Assembly (NCBI RefSeq): GCF_029688845.1 | Contig: NZ_JARUKW010000005.1 | Coordinates: 174,478 to 238,477, forward strand | Reading direction: 5' to 3' | From: Natronococcus sp. A-GB1 | Lineage (GTDB): Archaea > Halobacteriota > Halobacteria > Halobacteriales > Natrialbaceae | Length of the DNA stretch: 64,000 nt | Shown: in pieces, positions 24,773-33,867 of the stretch | How the letters are laid out: each line of letters opens with the position of its first letter | How positions within the stretch are numbered: position 1 is the stretch's first letter | The notes under the pieces: generated by a model | Database searches by the model: none | What the model was told of the DNA's origin: nothing | What the model saw: only the letters and a program-made list of their open reading frames with translations | Made by a program: the position numbers and the translations under genes

Positions 24773-25564
24773 ATGACGCCACCGCTCACCTACCTCGAAT
24801 TCCACCTCGTCTTCACGCTTCCGCCGATCGCGCTGCTCGGCTGGCTCGCCGTCAGACGCGAGCGAGCCTGGTGGAACTGGCAGTCGTTTTCGGGGTTTGC
24901 GATCCTGGTCGCGCTGGCGATGGTGTACACGACGCCGTGGACGAACGCGCTGATCCCCGAAGGGGTCTGGTGGTACGGCGAGGACGCCGTTCTCGCCACG
25001 ATCTGGTACACCCCCGTCGAGGAGTACCTCTTTTTCGTCCTCCAGACGGCGCTCACGGCGTTCTGGCTCTTTCACCTGCTCGACGTCCGCGACGTCTCGC
25101 TCGACCTCCCAACCAGTCACCGACTCATCGGCGTGCTCGCCGGTGCGACTCTCTGTCTGGTCGGCTGGCTCCTGCTCGGGACGACGTCGACGTTCTACCT
25201 CGGAGCGATCCTGTTCTGGGCCGGCCCGATCCTCGCGATTCAGTGGGGGTTCGGTCTCACCTACCTCGTCCGCGCGAGACGACAGGTGCTGCTCGCGATC
25301 GCCGTCCCGACGCTGTACCTGTGGCTCGCCGACTGGGTTGCGATCTCGCTCGGCATCTGGATGATCTCGGAGACGCACACGATCGGCGTCGGCGTCGCCG
25401 GTCTGCCGCTCGAGGAGATGTTATTCTTCCTGATGACGAACGTCTTCATCGTGCAAGGGATCGTCCTCTACGTCTGGGTCCTCGACCGCCTGGACGTCGA
25501 TCCGGCCAGTTCGCCCGTTCGGTCGCTCGTCGAGCGACTCGACGGCCGACCAGCCGATGAGTGA
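24773..25564 (+). CDS. crtY: lycopene beta-cyclase, membrane type
   Basis: A 263-residue membrane protein made of two homologous lycopene-cyclase domains, as in the haloarchaeal CrtY. Each half ends with a P-x-E-E motif: TPVEEYLFFVLQT near residues 82-94, and LPLEEMLFFLMTN near 216-228. The enzyme closes the ends of lycopene to make beta-carotene. It overlaps blh by eight bases, so the two are probably one transcript. Start at the ATG 42 bp after hop. Confidence 0.94.
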   Translation: MTPPLTYLEFHLVFTLPPIALLGWLAVRRERAWWNWQSFSGFAILVALAMVYTTPWTNALIPEGVWWYGEDAVLATIWYTPVEEYLFFVLQTALTAFWLFHLLDVRDVSLDLPTSHRLIGVLAGATLCLVGWLLLGTTSTFYLGAILFWAGPILAIQWGFGLTYLVRARRQVLLAIAVPTLYLWLADWVAISLGIWMISETHTIGVGVAGLPLEEMLFFLMTNVFIVQGIVLYVWVLDRLDVDPASSPVRSLVERLDGRPADE

Positions 25565-26624
25565 GCTACCGCCATCGAGCGACCTCGGCGCGGATTCGGC
25601 GACAAGCACCGCACGGAAGCGTGCCACCCGGATCGCCGTCGTCGGTGGCGTCGTGGCCCTCGCCGTCGGCGCGGCCGCCGCAGTCGTCACCGACTTGATC
25701 CCGCTATGGGCACAGCTGCTTCCGTTCGCGGCGAGCGTCCTCGTCTTCGGGCTCCCTCACGGCGCCGTCGACCATCTCGTGCTCCCGCGTGCATACGGCC
25801 GCCCGGTCACCCCTCGAGCCCTGGCGTTCGTCGGTGGGCTGTACCTGACCGTCGGCGGTCTGTACGCCGTCGTCTGGTGGTTCGCGCCCGCAGCCGCGTT
25901 CGCGGCGTTCATCGGGCTGACGCTCGTCCACTGGGGACAGGGCGATGTCTACACGCTCGTCGCGATCGCGGGTGCGGACCACCTCCGGACGCGGGCGGCC
26001 CGCGCGCTGACGGCGTTCGTTCGCGGCGGGATCCCAATGTTCGTCCCGCTGGTCGCGTTTCCCGCCGAGTACGCCTTCGTCGCGCAGGCGCTGGTGGGGC
26101 TGTTCGATCCCGCCGCCGTGGCGGCTCTCGAGCCCGCTTTCACGCTCGAGGCGCGCCTCGTCGTCGGTGTCGTCCTCGCGGCGTCGATACTGGGATCGCT
26201 CGCGATCGGGTTTCGCGCGGCCGACGACCACGGTCCCTGGCTGCTCGAGGCGGGCGAAACGCTCGGACTGGTTGCGTACTTCGCGGTCGTCCCTCCGATC
26301 CTCGCGATCGGACTGTACTTTCCGTTCTGGCACTCGCTTCGTCACATCCTCAGAGCGATGCTGCTCGACGAGCCGGCCCGCAGTCGGCTCGCCCGGGGTC
26401 CTCTCGCCGGTGCGTTCGGTCGGTTCGCTCGCGACGCCGCGCCGCTGACAGCCGGTGCACTGGTCCTGTTCGTCGCCCTCGCGCTCCTCGTGCCGACGAC
26501 ACCGGCGACCGTCGCTGATCTGCTGGGACTCTACCTGGTCGGCATCGCAGTGTTAACACTGCCACACGTCGTCGTCGTCGTGTTGCTGGATCGCCGGATC
26601 GGACTCTGGGCGCCGGGGCGCTGA
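25557..26624 (+). CDS. blh: Brp/Blh family beta-carotene 15,15'-dioxygenase
   Basis: A 355-residue membrane enzyme that cleaves beta-carotene to two retinal molecules. The iron-ligand histidines of the family are visible: GLPHGAVDH (His68, His73), VHWGQGD (His125), FWHSLRH (His259, His263) and a further His337 in LTLPHVVVV. About nine hydrophobic segments are present. Overlap with crtY gives coupled translation. Brp and Blh are close paralogues and I cannot tell them apart here, so the symbol is a choice. Confidence 0.92.
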   Translation: MSELPPSSDLGADSATSTARKRATRIAVVGGVVALAVGAAAAVVTDLIPLWAQLLPFAASVLVFGLPHGAVDHLVLPRAYGRPVTPRALAFVGGLYLTVGGLYAVVWWFAPAAAFAAFIGLTLVHWGQGDVYTLVAIAGADHLRTRAARALTAFVRGGIPMFVPLVAFPAEYAFVAQALVGLFDPAAVAALEPAFTLEARLVVGVVLAASILGSLAIGFRAADDHGPWLLEAGETLGLVAYFAVVPPILAIGLYFPFWHSLRHILRAMLLDEPARSRLARGPLAGAFGRFARDAAPLTAGALVLFVALALLVPTTPATVADLLGLYLVGIAVLTLPHVVVVVLLDRRIGLWAPGR

Positions 26625-26668
26625 CCGACCGACGAACTCGAGAACCGACCACAGTAGTGCCGGGTAGC

Positions 26669-26675
26669 TATAAAT
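26669..26675 (+). promoter_or_regulatory. TATA box of the amine oxidase gene
   Basis: TATAAAT ends 26 bases before the ATG at 26701. This spacing fits a leaderless transcript from that ATG and argues against the in-frame ATG at 26689, which would lie upstream of the transcript start. Confidence 0.65.
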
Positions 26676-26700
26676 CGAAGGCGATCGTATGTGGCTGTCA

Positions 26701-28737
26701 ATGTCTCACACAGACGACAGTGCGGACCATCCACTGGACCCGCTAGCACCGTCCGAGATCGAACGGAGTTGGTCGATCGCGACCGAAGAGCGGAGCCTCT
26801 CGGAGGACGCTCGAGCGATCGAGATCACGCTCGCCGAACCACCGAAGGCGGCGCTTCGGGCGTTCGAGGACGGCGACTCGAGACCGGAACGACGGGTATC
26901 GATCGTCGCCCGCGACAAGACCAAGCGGGTATCCTACGAGGGGATCGTCTCGCTCGACGACGAGGCGGTCGTCGAGTGGAGCGAGATCGAGCGCGGCCAG
27001 CCGCGAATGATCGGCGAGGAGTTCGTCGAGGTCGAAGAGACGGTCACCGCGAACGAGGAGTTCCGCGAGGCGGTGCGTCGGCGCGGCGCCGATCCCGATC
27101 TGGCGATCGTCACCGCCTGGTCGGCGGGCTACGACTTCGTCCCCGAGGACGTCGACCGGGAGCGCCGGCTGGCACACGGTATCGCCTGGGTGCAGGGCGA
27201 CGCCGAGGACGAGGGTGCGGAGGCGTACAATCGGCCGCTATCGGGCATCCACGCCTGGGTCGACCTCGACGACCGCGAGGTAGTGAAGGTCGTCGACACG
27301 GGGCCGAAAACGGAAGACGTCGTCGGGAACCTCCGGACGAGCTACTACCGCGAGGACAAACGCGAGCTGCGCGAGGACCTCGAGCCGTACAACGTGATCC
27401 AGCCGGAGGGGCCGAGCTGGGAGGTCGACGGCCACACCGTCGAGTGGCAGAACTGGAACGTCCGAGTGGGATTCAACCACCGAGAGGGGCTGGTACTTCA
27501 CGACGTCAGCTACGAGGACGACGGCGACGAGCGGACGATCCTCCGGCGGGCCTCCTGGCCGGAGGTCGTCGCCGCCTACAACGACCCCGATCCCGACCAC
27601 GACTGGAAGGCCCCCTTCGACGTCGGCGAGTACGGGCTCGGGCGCCTGGCGAACTCGCTGACCGAGGGGTGTGACTGCCTGGGGTACATGCACTACTGGG
27701 ACGCCGCGCTCAACGACGCCGACGGCAACGCGCAGGTGATCCCGAACGCGATCTGTCTCCACGAGGAGGACTACGGCCTCCTCTGGAAGCACTACGACTG
27801 GCGGGTCGGCGACCACGAGGTGCGGCGCAACCGGCGGCTCGTGATCTCGTTCATCTCGACGATCGGGAACTACGACTTCGGGTTCTACTGGTACTTCTAC
27901 CAGGACGGAAGCGTCGAGGGCGAGGTCCGACTGACGGGGTGTAACGCGACGGGACTGCTCGGCGAGGACGATCGGGAGACGGGGTACTCCGAGACGATCG
28001 GTCCGGGCCACAAGTCGATGCTCCACCAGCACGTGTTCAACTGTCGGCTCGATTTCGAGGTCGACGGCCCGACAAACACCGTCCGGGAGGTAAACCTCAA
28101 GGAAGTGCCTTACGGGCCCGACGGGTACGATCCGACGCCACACGCCGACGCCGACCGAAACCACCTGAACCCCCACGGGAACGCCGCCTACGTCGACCGC
28201 ACGCGGTTCGAACGGGAGTCCGAGGCCAGGCGCCTGACCGATACCCACGCGGGTCGCTACTGGGAAATCGTCAACGAGGACGTCCGGAACGACGCGACGG
28301 GCGAACCGGTCGGCTATCGATTGGTCGGCGGGGACGGGACGAACACCGCGTTCCCGATGCAGGCCGGCTCCGGCGTGGTGAAACGGGCCGGCTTCGCGAA
28401 GAAACACCTCTGGGTCACGCGGTACGACGACGACGAGCGCTACCCCGCGGGCGAGTACCCCAACCAGAACCCCGGCGGCGAGGGGCTGCCGGCCTGGACC
28501 GAGGCGGACCGCTCGATCGCGAACGAGGACCTCGTCGTCTGGTACAACCTCTGTCAGACCCACGTCTCGGTACCGGAGGACTGGCCGATCCTGCCCGCGA
28601 AGATGGTCTCGTTCAAGCTCCAGCCCGCCCACTTCTTCGAGGAAAACCCCGCGATCGACGTCCCGCCGGAGCACGCGATCAAGGACGTCGAGCAGTGGAA
28701 GACCGACCGCCAGGAGTCGATGGAACTCGACGAGTGA
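26701..28737 (+). CDS. primary-amine oxidase (copper, TPQ cofactor)
   Basis: A 678-residue copper amine oxidase, oxidising primary amines to aldehydes with ammonia and peroxide. Tyr391 in IGNYDFGFYW is the precursor of the TPQ cofactor. Asp307 in FDVGEYGLG is the catalytic base, 84 residues before it, the same spacing as in the Arthrobacter enzyme. His442 and His444 in MLHQHVFN bind copper, with the third His probably in LQPAHFFEENPAID. There is no signal peptide, so it appears cytosolic. The start is set by the TATA box. No amine transporter gene is directly next to it, though an APC transporter lies 3.7 kb upstream. Confidence 0.93.
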   Translation: MSHTDDSADHPLDPLAPSEIERSWSIATEERSLSEDARAIEITLAEPPKAALRAFEDGDSRPERRVSIVARDKTKRVSYEGIVSLDDEAVVEWSEIERGQPRMIGEEFVEVEETVTANEEFREAVRRRGADPDLAIVTAWSAGYDFVPEDVDRERRLAHGIAWVQGDAEDEGAEAYNRPLSGIHAWVDLDDREVVKVVDTGPKTEDVVGNLRTSYYREDKRELREDLEPYNVIQPEGPSWEVDGHTVEWQNWNVRVGFNHREGLVLHDVSYEDDGDERTILRRASWPEVVAAYNDPDPDHDWKAPFDVGEYGLGRLANSLTEGCDCLGYMHYWDAALNDADGNAQVIPNAICLHEEDYGLLWKHYDWRVGDHEVRRNRRLVISFISTIGNYDFGFYWYFYQDGSVEGEVRLTGCNATGLLGEDDRETGYSETIGPGHKSMLHQHVFNCRLDFEVDGPTNTVREVNLKEVPYGPDGYDPTPHADADRNHLNPHGNAAYVDRTRFERESEARRLTDTHAGRYWEIVNEDVRNDATGEPVGYRLVGGDGTNTAFPMQAGSGVVKRAGFAKKHLWVTRYDDDERYPAGEYPNQNPGGEGLPAWTEADRSIANEDLVVWYNLCQTHVSVPEDWPILPAKMVSFKLQPAHFFEENPAIDVPPEHAIKDVEQWKTDRQESMELDE

Positions 28738-28857
28738 TACGGATCGCCGTCTCGAGCGACTGCCGGGCGTCGTTCGGCCCGCCCTCGTCCCCGTAGAACA
28801 GCGTTCATGAATCCGATCGGTCGAGACGAGGGGCCCGAAACCGCCACCGGCCGGCCG

Positions 28858-29337
28858 TCAGTTTTCGTTCGTGAGCGACGGCTTGACGACCGCGAGAAAG
28901 AGGAAGTACGCGAGCGCGGCGACGACGATCGAGACGGCGAGGACGGTCACGCCGACGAATCCCTCGAGTGCCGCCTCGGGCCGCTCGAAGAGGTACGCGC
29001 CGCCCTCGATGGCGAACACGACCAGCCCGCCGTAGACCGCGGTAAACGCGACCGCCCGGACGAGCGCTTCCCCGTCGTACCCTGGGCTTCGAAAGAGTTC
29101 GACCACGAACAGCAACGCGAGCGCCAGCACGTAGAACGGCTCGGGCACGGCCCCGAAACCAACGGCGCTCACGGCGAGGTAGCCGTAGTACGCGAGCGCG
29201 AGCAACACCCCGCCGAGCAGGGTCATCGAGAAACCGTACCCGCTGGCGTCGTCGACCGCCGGCGTCGTGAACTCTATCCCGTCGCTCGCGTCGTCGGCCG
29301 GGGTCGAATCCGGCCCGGCGGTCTCGTCGTCGGACAT
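28858..29337 (-). CDS. haloarchaeal membrane protein, unknown function
   Basis: A 159-residue protein. I use the ATG at 29337 (MSDDETAGPDS), since upstream residues include the promoter region. An acidic N-terminus of about 35 residues is followed by four predicted helices (about 38-57, 62-80, 90-110 and 123-147) and a short basic end. I recognise no motif. It is convergent with the amine oxidase. Confidence 0.6.
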   Translation of the reverse strand: MSDDETAGPDSTPADDASDGIEFTTPAVDDASGYGFSMTLLGGVLLALAYYGYLAVSAVGFGAVPEPFYVLALALLFVVELFRSPGYDGEALVRAVAFTAVYGGLVVFAIEGGAYLFERPEAALEGFVGVTVLAVSIVVAALAYFLFLAVVKPSLTNEN

Positions 29338-29683
29338 AGCTCTACACGTTGACTCGACACCCATCCTTAGAAACATTCGGTATATTATATCTGGAGTCGC
29401 GGGCGGCGACGTCCCCGCGGTCACCGACCGTCCCTTAGTGCGCCCGTTCGAGGTCCTCGAGAAGCGGAAGACCGAACGCCGGGAGCCGATCGAACTCGAG
29501 GAGTGGGTCGAGCCGGGTCCGCTTGGGAGTACGACCGCGGTCGGCGTTTCGAGGAGGGGAACTCCGAAACGGAATTGTCGAGGGAGGGCACGCGGTCCTG
29601 TCGCCCAACGGAACCCGCCGAACGTCGATTTCGACTACGGTACCGCTCGAAACGCCCGCCGTGACCGTCCGTAACGGCCGGCG
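29338..29683. other. intergenic region with a TATA-like element at 29381-29390
   Basis: This 346-bp stretch lies between two minus-strand genes. On the minus strand ATATAATATA (29381-29390) is a good TATA candidate for the membrane protein gene, with the start codon 44 bases on. Open frames in the rest are Arg/Ser-rich and not convincing, and I see no RNA gene. Confidence 0.45.
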
Positions 29684-30700
29684 CTACTCGTCCTCGAAGT
29701 CCTCGAACTCGAGATCCAGTTCGTCGAAGAGCTCGACGACCAGCTCGTAGTCGTCCCTGTCGGCCTCCTCGATGCCGGTAAACCAGAGCTCGTAGTCCTC
29801 GTCGACGTCCTCCGGGATGAGATCCTCCTCCTCGGCGTCGAGCAGCGCCTCCCTGACGTCGTCGCGAACGGGCTCGTCCCAGTCGCTCCGGGCCGCGATC
29901 GGCGCTCGGGGGAGCGGATCCGAGACGGCGACCAGCTGTAGTTCCTCCGCCCCGTCCTCGAGGGCGCTCCCCGCGTCGTCGTACTCCGCAGAGTGTTCGA
30001 CGAACTCCTCGTGTTCGTCGAACTGCTCCTGGGGGATCTGCGGCGCGGAGGCGAACGCACCCGTCGCCGCGGCCGCGACGGTGTCGTCGTTGATCATCTG
30101 TTCGCGGGTCGTATCGTGGTCGTCCGCGGTCTGGATCTCCAGATCGTTCGCGTCGCCCTGCGGGAAATCACCGATGTCTAGCCCGGCCTCGCTCAGCATC
30201 ATCGACGGCGCGAGCGTGCCGCTGAACGACAGGAGCGCGCCGGTGGCCATCGTCTCACCTTCGAGGTCGTCGATGGTTTCGATGTCGCTGTCCGGTGTGG
30301 TGATGATCGTCGAGAAGTACAGCGGCCCGCCGAAGGCCGTCCGCATGCCGAGGACGTCGGCGAACTCCTGGCTCCCCGGGAGCCCAGTCGGTGACGTGTC
30401 TGCGATCTCGGCCTGGTTGGTGTTGAGCGCCTCGAAGGTCTCGACGTAGCTGCCGGCGCGGATCAGTTCGATTTCGGCGCCGGTTTCCTCCTCGAGGTAC
30501 TCCTTCATTGGCGTGTACTCCTCGACGATGTCGGTCTGCTCCTCCGCGGGATTGAGGACGAACCGAACCGGATCGTCGTCCTCCCTGCCGCCGCCGTCGC
30601 CCTCTCCGAGACAGCCGGCCAGTCCCGCAAAGGCGGCCCCGCCGGTCGCGGTCAGAAACGTTCGCCGAGTGCTGGTACCAGGGCGTGGTAGCTTCGCCAT
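29684..30700 (-). CDS. phnD: phosphonate/phosphite-type substrate-binding lipoprotein (PhnD-like)
   Basis: A 338-residue periplasmic-type binding protein. The N-terminus has a Tat-like signal (STRRTFLTATGG) and a lipobox LAGC, so it should be exported folded and lipid-anchored outside the cell. The mature part has the PhnD-family pattern: RFVLNPAEEQTDIVEEYTPM, then LNTNQAEIADTSPTG, and later SDPLPRAPIAARSD. It has an unusually acidic Asp/Glu-rich tail. No phnC ATPase or phnE permease gene lies next to it, which is odd for this family. The ligand could be phosphonate, phosphite or phosphate. Confidence 0.85.
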   Translation of the reverse strand: MAKLPRPGTSTRRTFLTATGGAAFAGLAGCLGEGDGGGREDDDPVRFVLNPAEEQTDIVEEYTPMKEYLEEETGAEIELIRAGSYVETFEALNTNQAEIADTSPTGLPGSQEFADVLGMRTAFGGPLYFSTIITTPDSDIETIDDLEGETMATGALLSFSGTLAPSMMLSEAGLDIGDFPQGDANDLEIQTADDHDTTREQMINDDTVAAAATGAFASAPQIPQEQFDEHEEFVEHSAEYDDAGSALEDGAEELQLVAVSDPLPRAPIAARSDWDEPVRDDVREALLDAEEEDLIPEDVDEDYELWFTGIEEADRDDYELVVELFDELDLEFEDFEDE

Positions 30701-30849
30701 ATCCCGTACCGAGAGTCGATCAGTATAAAATCAACGAGATTCACTCGTGGTCGTTCACGTGTGGGGTACCGACGAGCGGGTCGGAGTAACGGGCGAAATG
30801 CACACCCGTCCGGGAAACGGAGATCGAGGGAACTCGAGCCTCCCTGAAC

Positions 30850-32859
30850 CTACCGCGCGTCCTCGAGATCCTCGAGCGCGTCGGGGTTCTCGATGCTACT
30901 CATGTCGCCGAGATCCTCGCCGGTGTAGGTCGCTTCGATCGCCCGCCGGATGATCTTGCCCGACTGGGTCTTGGGGAACTCGTCGACGAACAGCACCTCG
31001 CGCGGCCGGAACGGTTTGCCGAGCTCCTCGCCGACCTGCGCACGAAGCTCCTCGCGGAGGTCGTCGCTCTCCTCGCGGCCGTCCTCGAGGATGACGTAGG
31101 TGACGACCGCAGTGCCCGTGGTGTCGTCGGGGGCGCCGATCGCCGCAGCCTGGTTGACGGCGTCGTGATCGATCAGCGCGCCCTCGACCTCGGCGGGGCC
31201 GACCTTGCGGCCCGCGACGTTCAGGGCGTCGTCGGCCCGGCCGTGGAGGAACCAGAAGCCGTCGGCGTCCTTCTGGGCCCAGTCGCCGTGGTTCCACATG
31301 TCGTCGAACCGCGACCAGTACTCCTCGAGGTAGCGCTCATCGCCCGACCACAGCGATTTGGTCATCGACGGACACGAGTCGCGGGCGACGAGGTAGCCCC
31401 GTTCGTTCTCCTCTCTGACCGACTCGCCAGTGGCGTCGACGATGTCGATATCCATGCCGAGACCGGGGCCACCGAGCGTACACGGTTTGAGGGGTTCGCT
31501 CGGCATCGGCATCAGGAAACAGCCACAGATCTCGGTGCCGCCGGAGATATTGACGATCGGCGCCTCGCTGCCGCCGACGTGCTCGTAGAACCACCGCCAG
31601 GATTCGGGGTCCCAGGGCTCGCCCGTCGACCCCAGCAGTCGGAGCGAGGAGAGGTCGTGATCCTCGAGCCACTCGTCGCCGTGCTTGCGAAGCGCTCGGA
31701 TCGCCGTCGGCGAGATGCCGAACTGGGTCAGCTCGTGGCGGTCGATCATCTCCCAGAACCGGTCGGGTTCGGGGTGATCGGGCGCACCCTCGTACATGAA
31801 GACGGTGCCGCCGAAGGTGTGGGTGCCGATCAGCGTCCAGGGACCCATCATCCAGCCGATGTCGGAGACCCAGAAGAACCGATCCGAGGGCTTGAGATCC
31901 ATCCCGAAGTGGACCTCCTTCGAACACTGGACCTGGACGCCCGCGTGGGTGTGGACGATCCCCTTGGGCTTCCCGGTGGTCCCCGACGAGTACAGCAGCA
32001 TCGACTCCTGATCCGCCGGGAGGGACTTCGTCTCGTACTCGTCGGACTGGCTCTCGACGGCGTCGGCCCACCACTCGTCGCGGTCGTCGGTCCAGGGAAC
32101 GTCGCCGTCGTCATTGCTACCCAACCGATCGAAGACGATCACGTCCTCGACGTAGCCGGCCTCCTCGATCGCCTCGTCGGCCGACCCCTTCAGACGGACG
32201 GGGCTCCCCCGGCGGTAGAAGCCGTCGCCGGTGAACAGCACCGAACACTCCGAGTCGGCGATCCGAGTCGCCGTGGCGTCGACGCCGAAGCCCGAGAAGA
32301 TCGGCACCGCGATGGCGCCGACCTTGAAACAGCCGTAGAGGATCGCGGCGACCTCGGGGACCATCGGCATGTAGAGCCCGACCGTATCGCCCGTCTCGAT
32401 CCCTCGCTCCTCGAGGGCGTTCGCGACCTGATTCGACTGGCGACGAAGCTCGTGGTACGTAATCTCGCGAACCTCGCCGTCCTCACCCTCCCAGATAGTG
32501 GCGACCTTGTTTCGCCGCTCCTCGTCGCGGGCGGCGTGGCGGTCGGCGACGTTGTGGGCGAGGTTGAGCTCGCCGCCAGGGTACCAGTCGGTGAACTGGG
32601 GCCCTTCGCTGTTATCCCTGACCTCGTCGTACTCCTCGTAGAACTCGATCCCGAGGTAGTCGACCAGCTCGTCCCAGAACCAGTCGACGCCGCTCTCGGA
32701 CTCGCCCTCGAGTTCGGTCGTCGTCCGCTCGATCAGCGCCTCGTAGTTGTCGATCCCGTACTCCCGCATGAACGCGGCGACGTTGGTCGACTCGACGAAC
32801 TCCTCGCTCGGTTCGTGAACGATCTCGTCGACGTCTTCCAGACTGGTGGTTTCTCCCAT
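30850..32859 (-). CDS. AMP-forming acyl-CoA synthetase (Acs-like)
   Basis: A 669-residue adenylate-forming enzyme. The ATP motif is LLYSSGTTGKPKGIVHTHAG, then GSTGEPWDPESWRW, the GRADDALNVAGRK hinge, and the catalytic lysine in FPKTQSGKIIRRA. The N-terminal domain (WFWDELVDYLGI, then FTDWYPGGELN) is of the acetyl-CoA synthetase type. The substrate may be acetate, but the tightly linked SDR gene, seven bases upstream, resembles 3-hydroxybutyrate dehydrogenases, so acetoacetate is also possible. It is the second gene of a two-gene operon. Confidence 0.85.
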   Translation of the reverse strand: MGETTSLEDVDEIVHEPSEEFVESTNVAAFMREYGIDNYEALIERTTTELEGESESGVDWFWDELVDYLGIEFYEEYDEVRDNSEGPQFTDWYPGGELNLAHNVADRHAARDEERRNKVATIWEGEDGEVREITYHELRRQSNQVANALEERGIETGDTVGLYMPMVPEVAAILYGCFKVGAIAVPIFSGFGVDATATRIADSECSVLFTGDGFYRRGSPVRLKGSADEAIEEAGYVEDVIVFDRLGSNDDGDVPWTDDRDEWWADAVESQSDEYETKSLPADQESMLLYSSGTTGKPKGIVHTHAGVQVQCSKEVHFGMDLKPSDRFFWVSDIGWMMGPWTLIGTHTFGGTVFMYEGAPDHPEPDRFWEMIDRHELTQFGISPTAIRALRKHGDEWLEDHDLSSLRLLGSTGEPWDPESWRWFYEHVGGSEAPIVNISGGTEICGCFLMPMPSEPLKPCTLGGPGLGMDIDIVDATGESVREENERGYLVARDSCPSMTKSLWSGDERYLEEYWSRFDDMWNHGDWAQKDADGFWFLHGRADDALNVAGRKVGPAEVEGALIDHDAVNQAAAIGAPDDTTGTAVVTYVILEDGREESDDLREELRAQVGEELGKPFRPREVLFVDEFPKTQSGKIIRRAIEATYTGEDLGDMSSIENPDALEDLEDAR

Positions 32860-32866
32860 TGGACTC

Positions 32867-33724
32867 TCACTCGTATGTTAGCGTCATGCCCCCATCAAAC
32901 AACAGGTCGCCACCGTCAAGGTGTCGGCCGAGATCCGAAAAGCCGAGGACGAAGAGGTTGCCGACGTCGATCGGTTCCATCATCTCCTTGACCCGGGATT
33001 GGCCGACCATCACGTCCTCGATCACCTCCTGGACGCTGATACCGCGTTGCTCGGCGGTGTCCTCGAGCTGGGCGGTCACGAGCGGGGTCTTCACGTAGCC
33101 CGTACTCACTGAAAACGAGCGGATCTTACCGTTGCCCTCGGCGGCGATCGACTGGGTGAGCCCGCGCAGCCCGAACTTCGAGACGTTGTACGCGACCTTG
33201 TCGCTGGTGACGTAGTGGGCGTGGACCGACGCCATATTCCCGACACAACCCTGTCCGTTCTGGGTGTCCCGGAAGTGGGGCATACACAGCTTCGAAAGGT
33301 ACAGCGGCGCCCGGAGCATGATCTCGTGGAGCATATCGTAGGTCTCCATCGGGAACTCCTCGATGGAGTCGATGTGTTGCATCCCGGCGATGTTCGCGAG
33401 ATACTTGAGATCGCCCAGCTCGGCGGCCTCGGCAACCATCCGCTCGATGTCGTCGTCGACCGTGAGATCGCCCACGATCGGCACGATCTTCCCCTCGAGA
33501 CCCAGCTCTTCGCCGCGAGCGACGGTCTCTTCGAGGCCGGACTCGTCGATGTCCGTGATCGCGACGGTGAGGCCGTTGCCTGCGGCCGCCAGCGCGGTCG
33601 CCTGGCCGATACCGGATCCACCACCCGTGACCAGACAGACGTTTCGGTCGGTAAAGGAATCGTCCGAGATCGTGTGAATATCTTCCCGCGTGATCGTCGG
33701 CGGGCTCACTTTGTCCTGAGGCAT
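32867..33724 (-). CDS. SDR family oxidoreductase (3-hydroxybutyrate dehydrogenase-like)
   Basis: A 285-residue short-chain dehydrogenase with a complete active site: VTGGGSGIGQATALA for cofactor, NIAGMQHIDS, and Tyr-Lys in VAYNVSKFGLRGL. ITDIDESG after the second strand favours NAD over NADP. An N-terminal extension of about 28 residues precedes the fold. Seven bases separate it from the acyl-CoA synthetase gene, so they are one operon. The pair could oxidise a hydroxyacid and activate the resulting acid; the exact substrate is inference. Confidence 0.85.
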   Translation of the reverse strand: MPQDKVSPPTITREDIHTISDDSFTDRNVCLVTGGGSGIGQATALAAAGNGLTVAITDIDESGLEETVARGEELGLEGKIVPIVGDLTVDDDIERMVAEAAELGDLKYLANIAGMQHIDSIEEFPMETYDMLHEIMLRAPLYLSKLCMPHFRDTQNGQGCVGNMASVHAHYVTSDKVAYNVSKFGLRGLTQSIAAEGNGKIRSFSVSTGYVKTPLVTAQLEDTAEQRGISVQEVIEDVMVGQSRVKEMMEPIDVGNLFVLGFSDLGRHLDGGDLLFDGGMTLTYE

Positions 33725-33867
33725 ACCGTGTAGGTGGGTCGCAGGGCGCTAAAGCGACCCTGTTAACATATCAACGGCGGTCGTCGACCCGCCGTCGCGG
33801 CCACAGTCGGCGCCGACCGCAAATGCGAACGATTAATATCCGTATTATGGTTATAATGTACCGTGCT

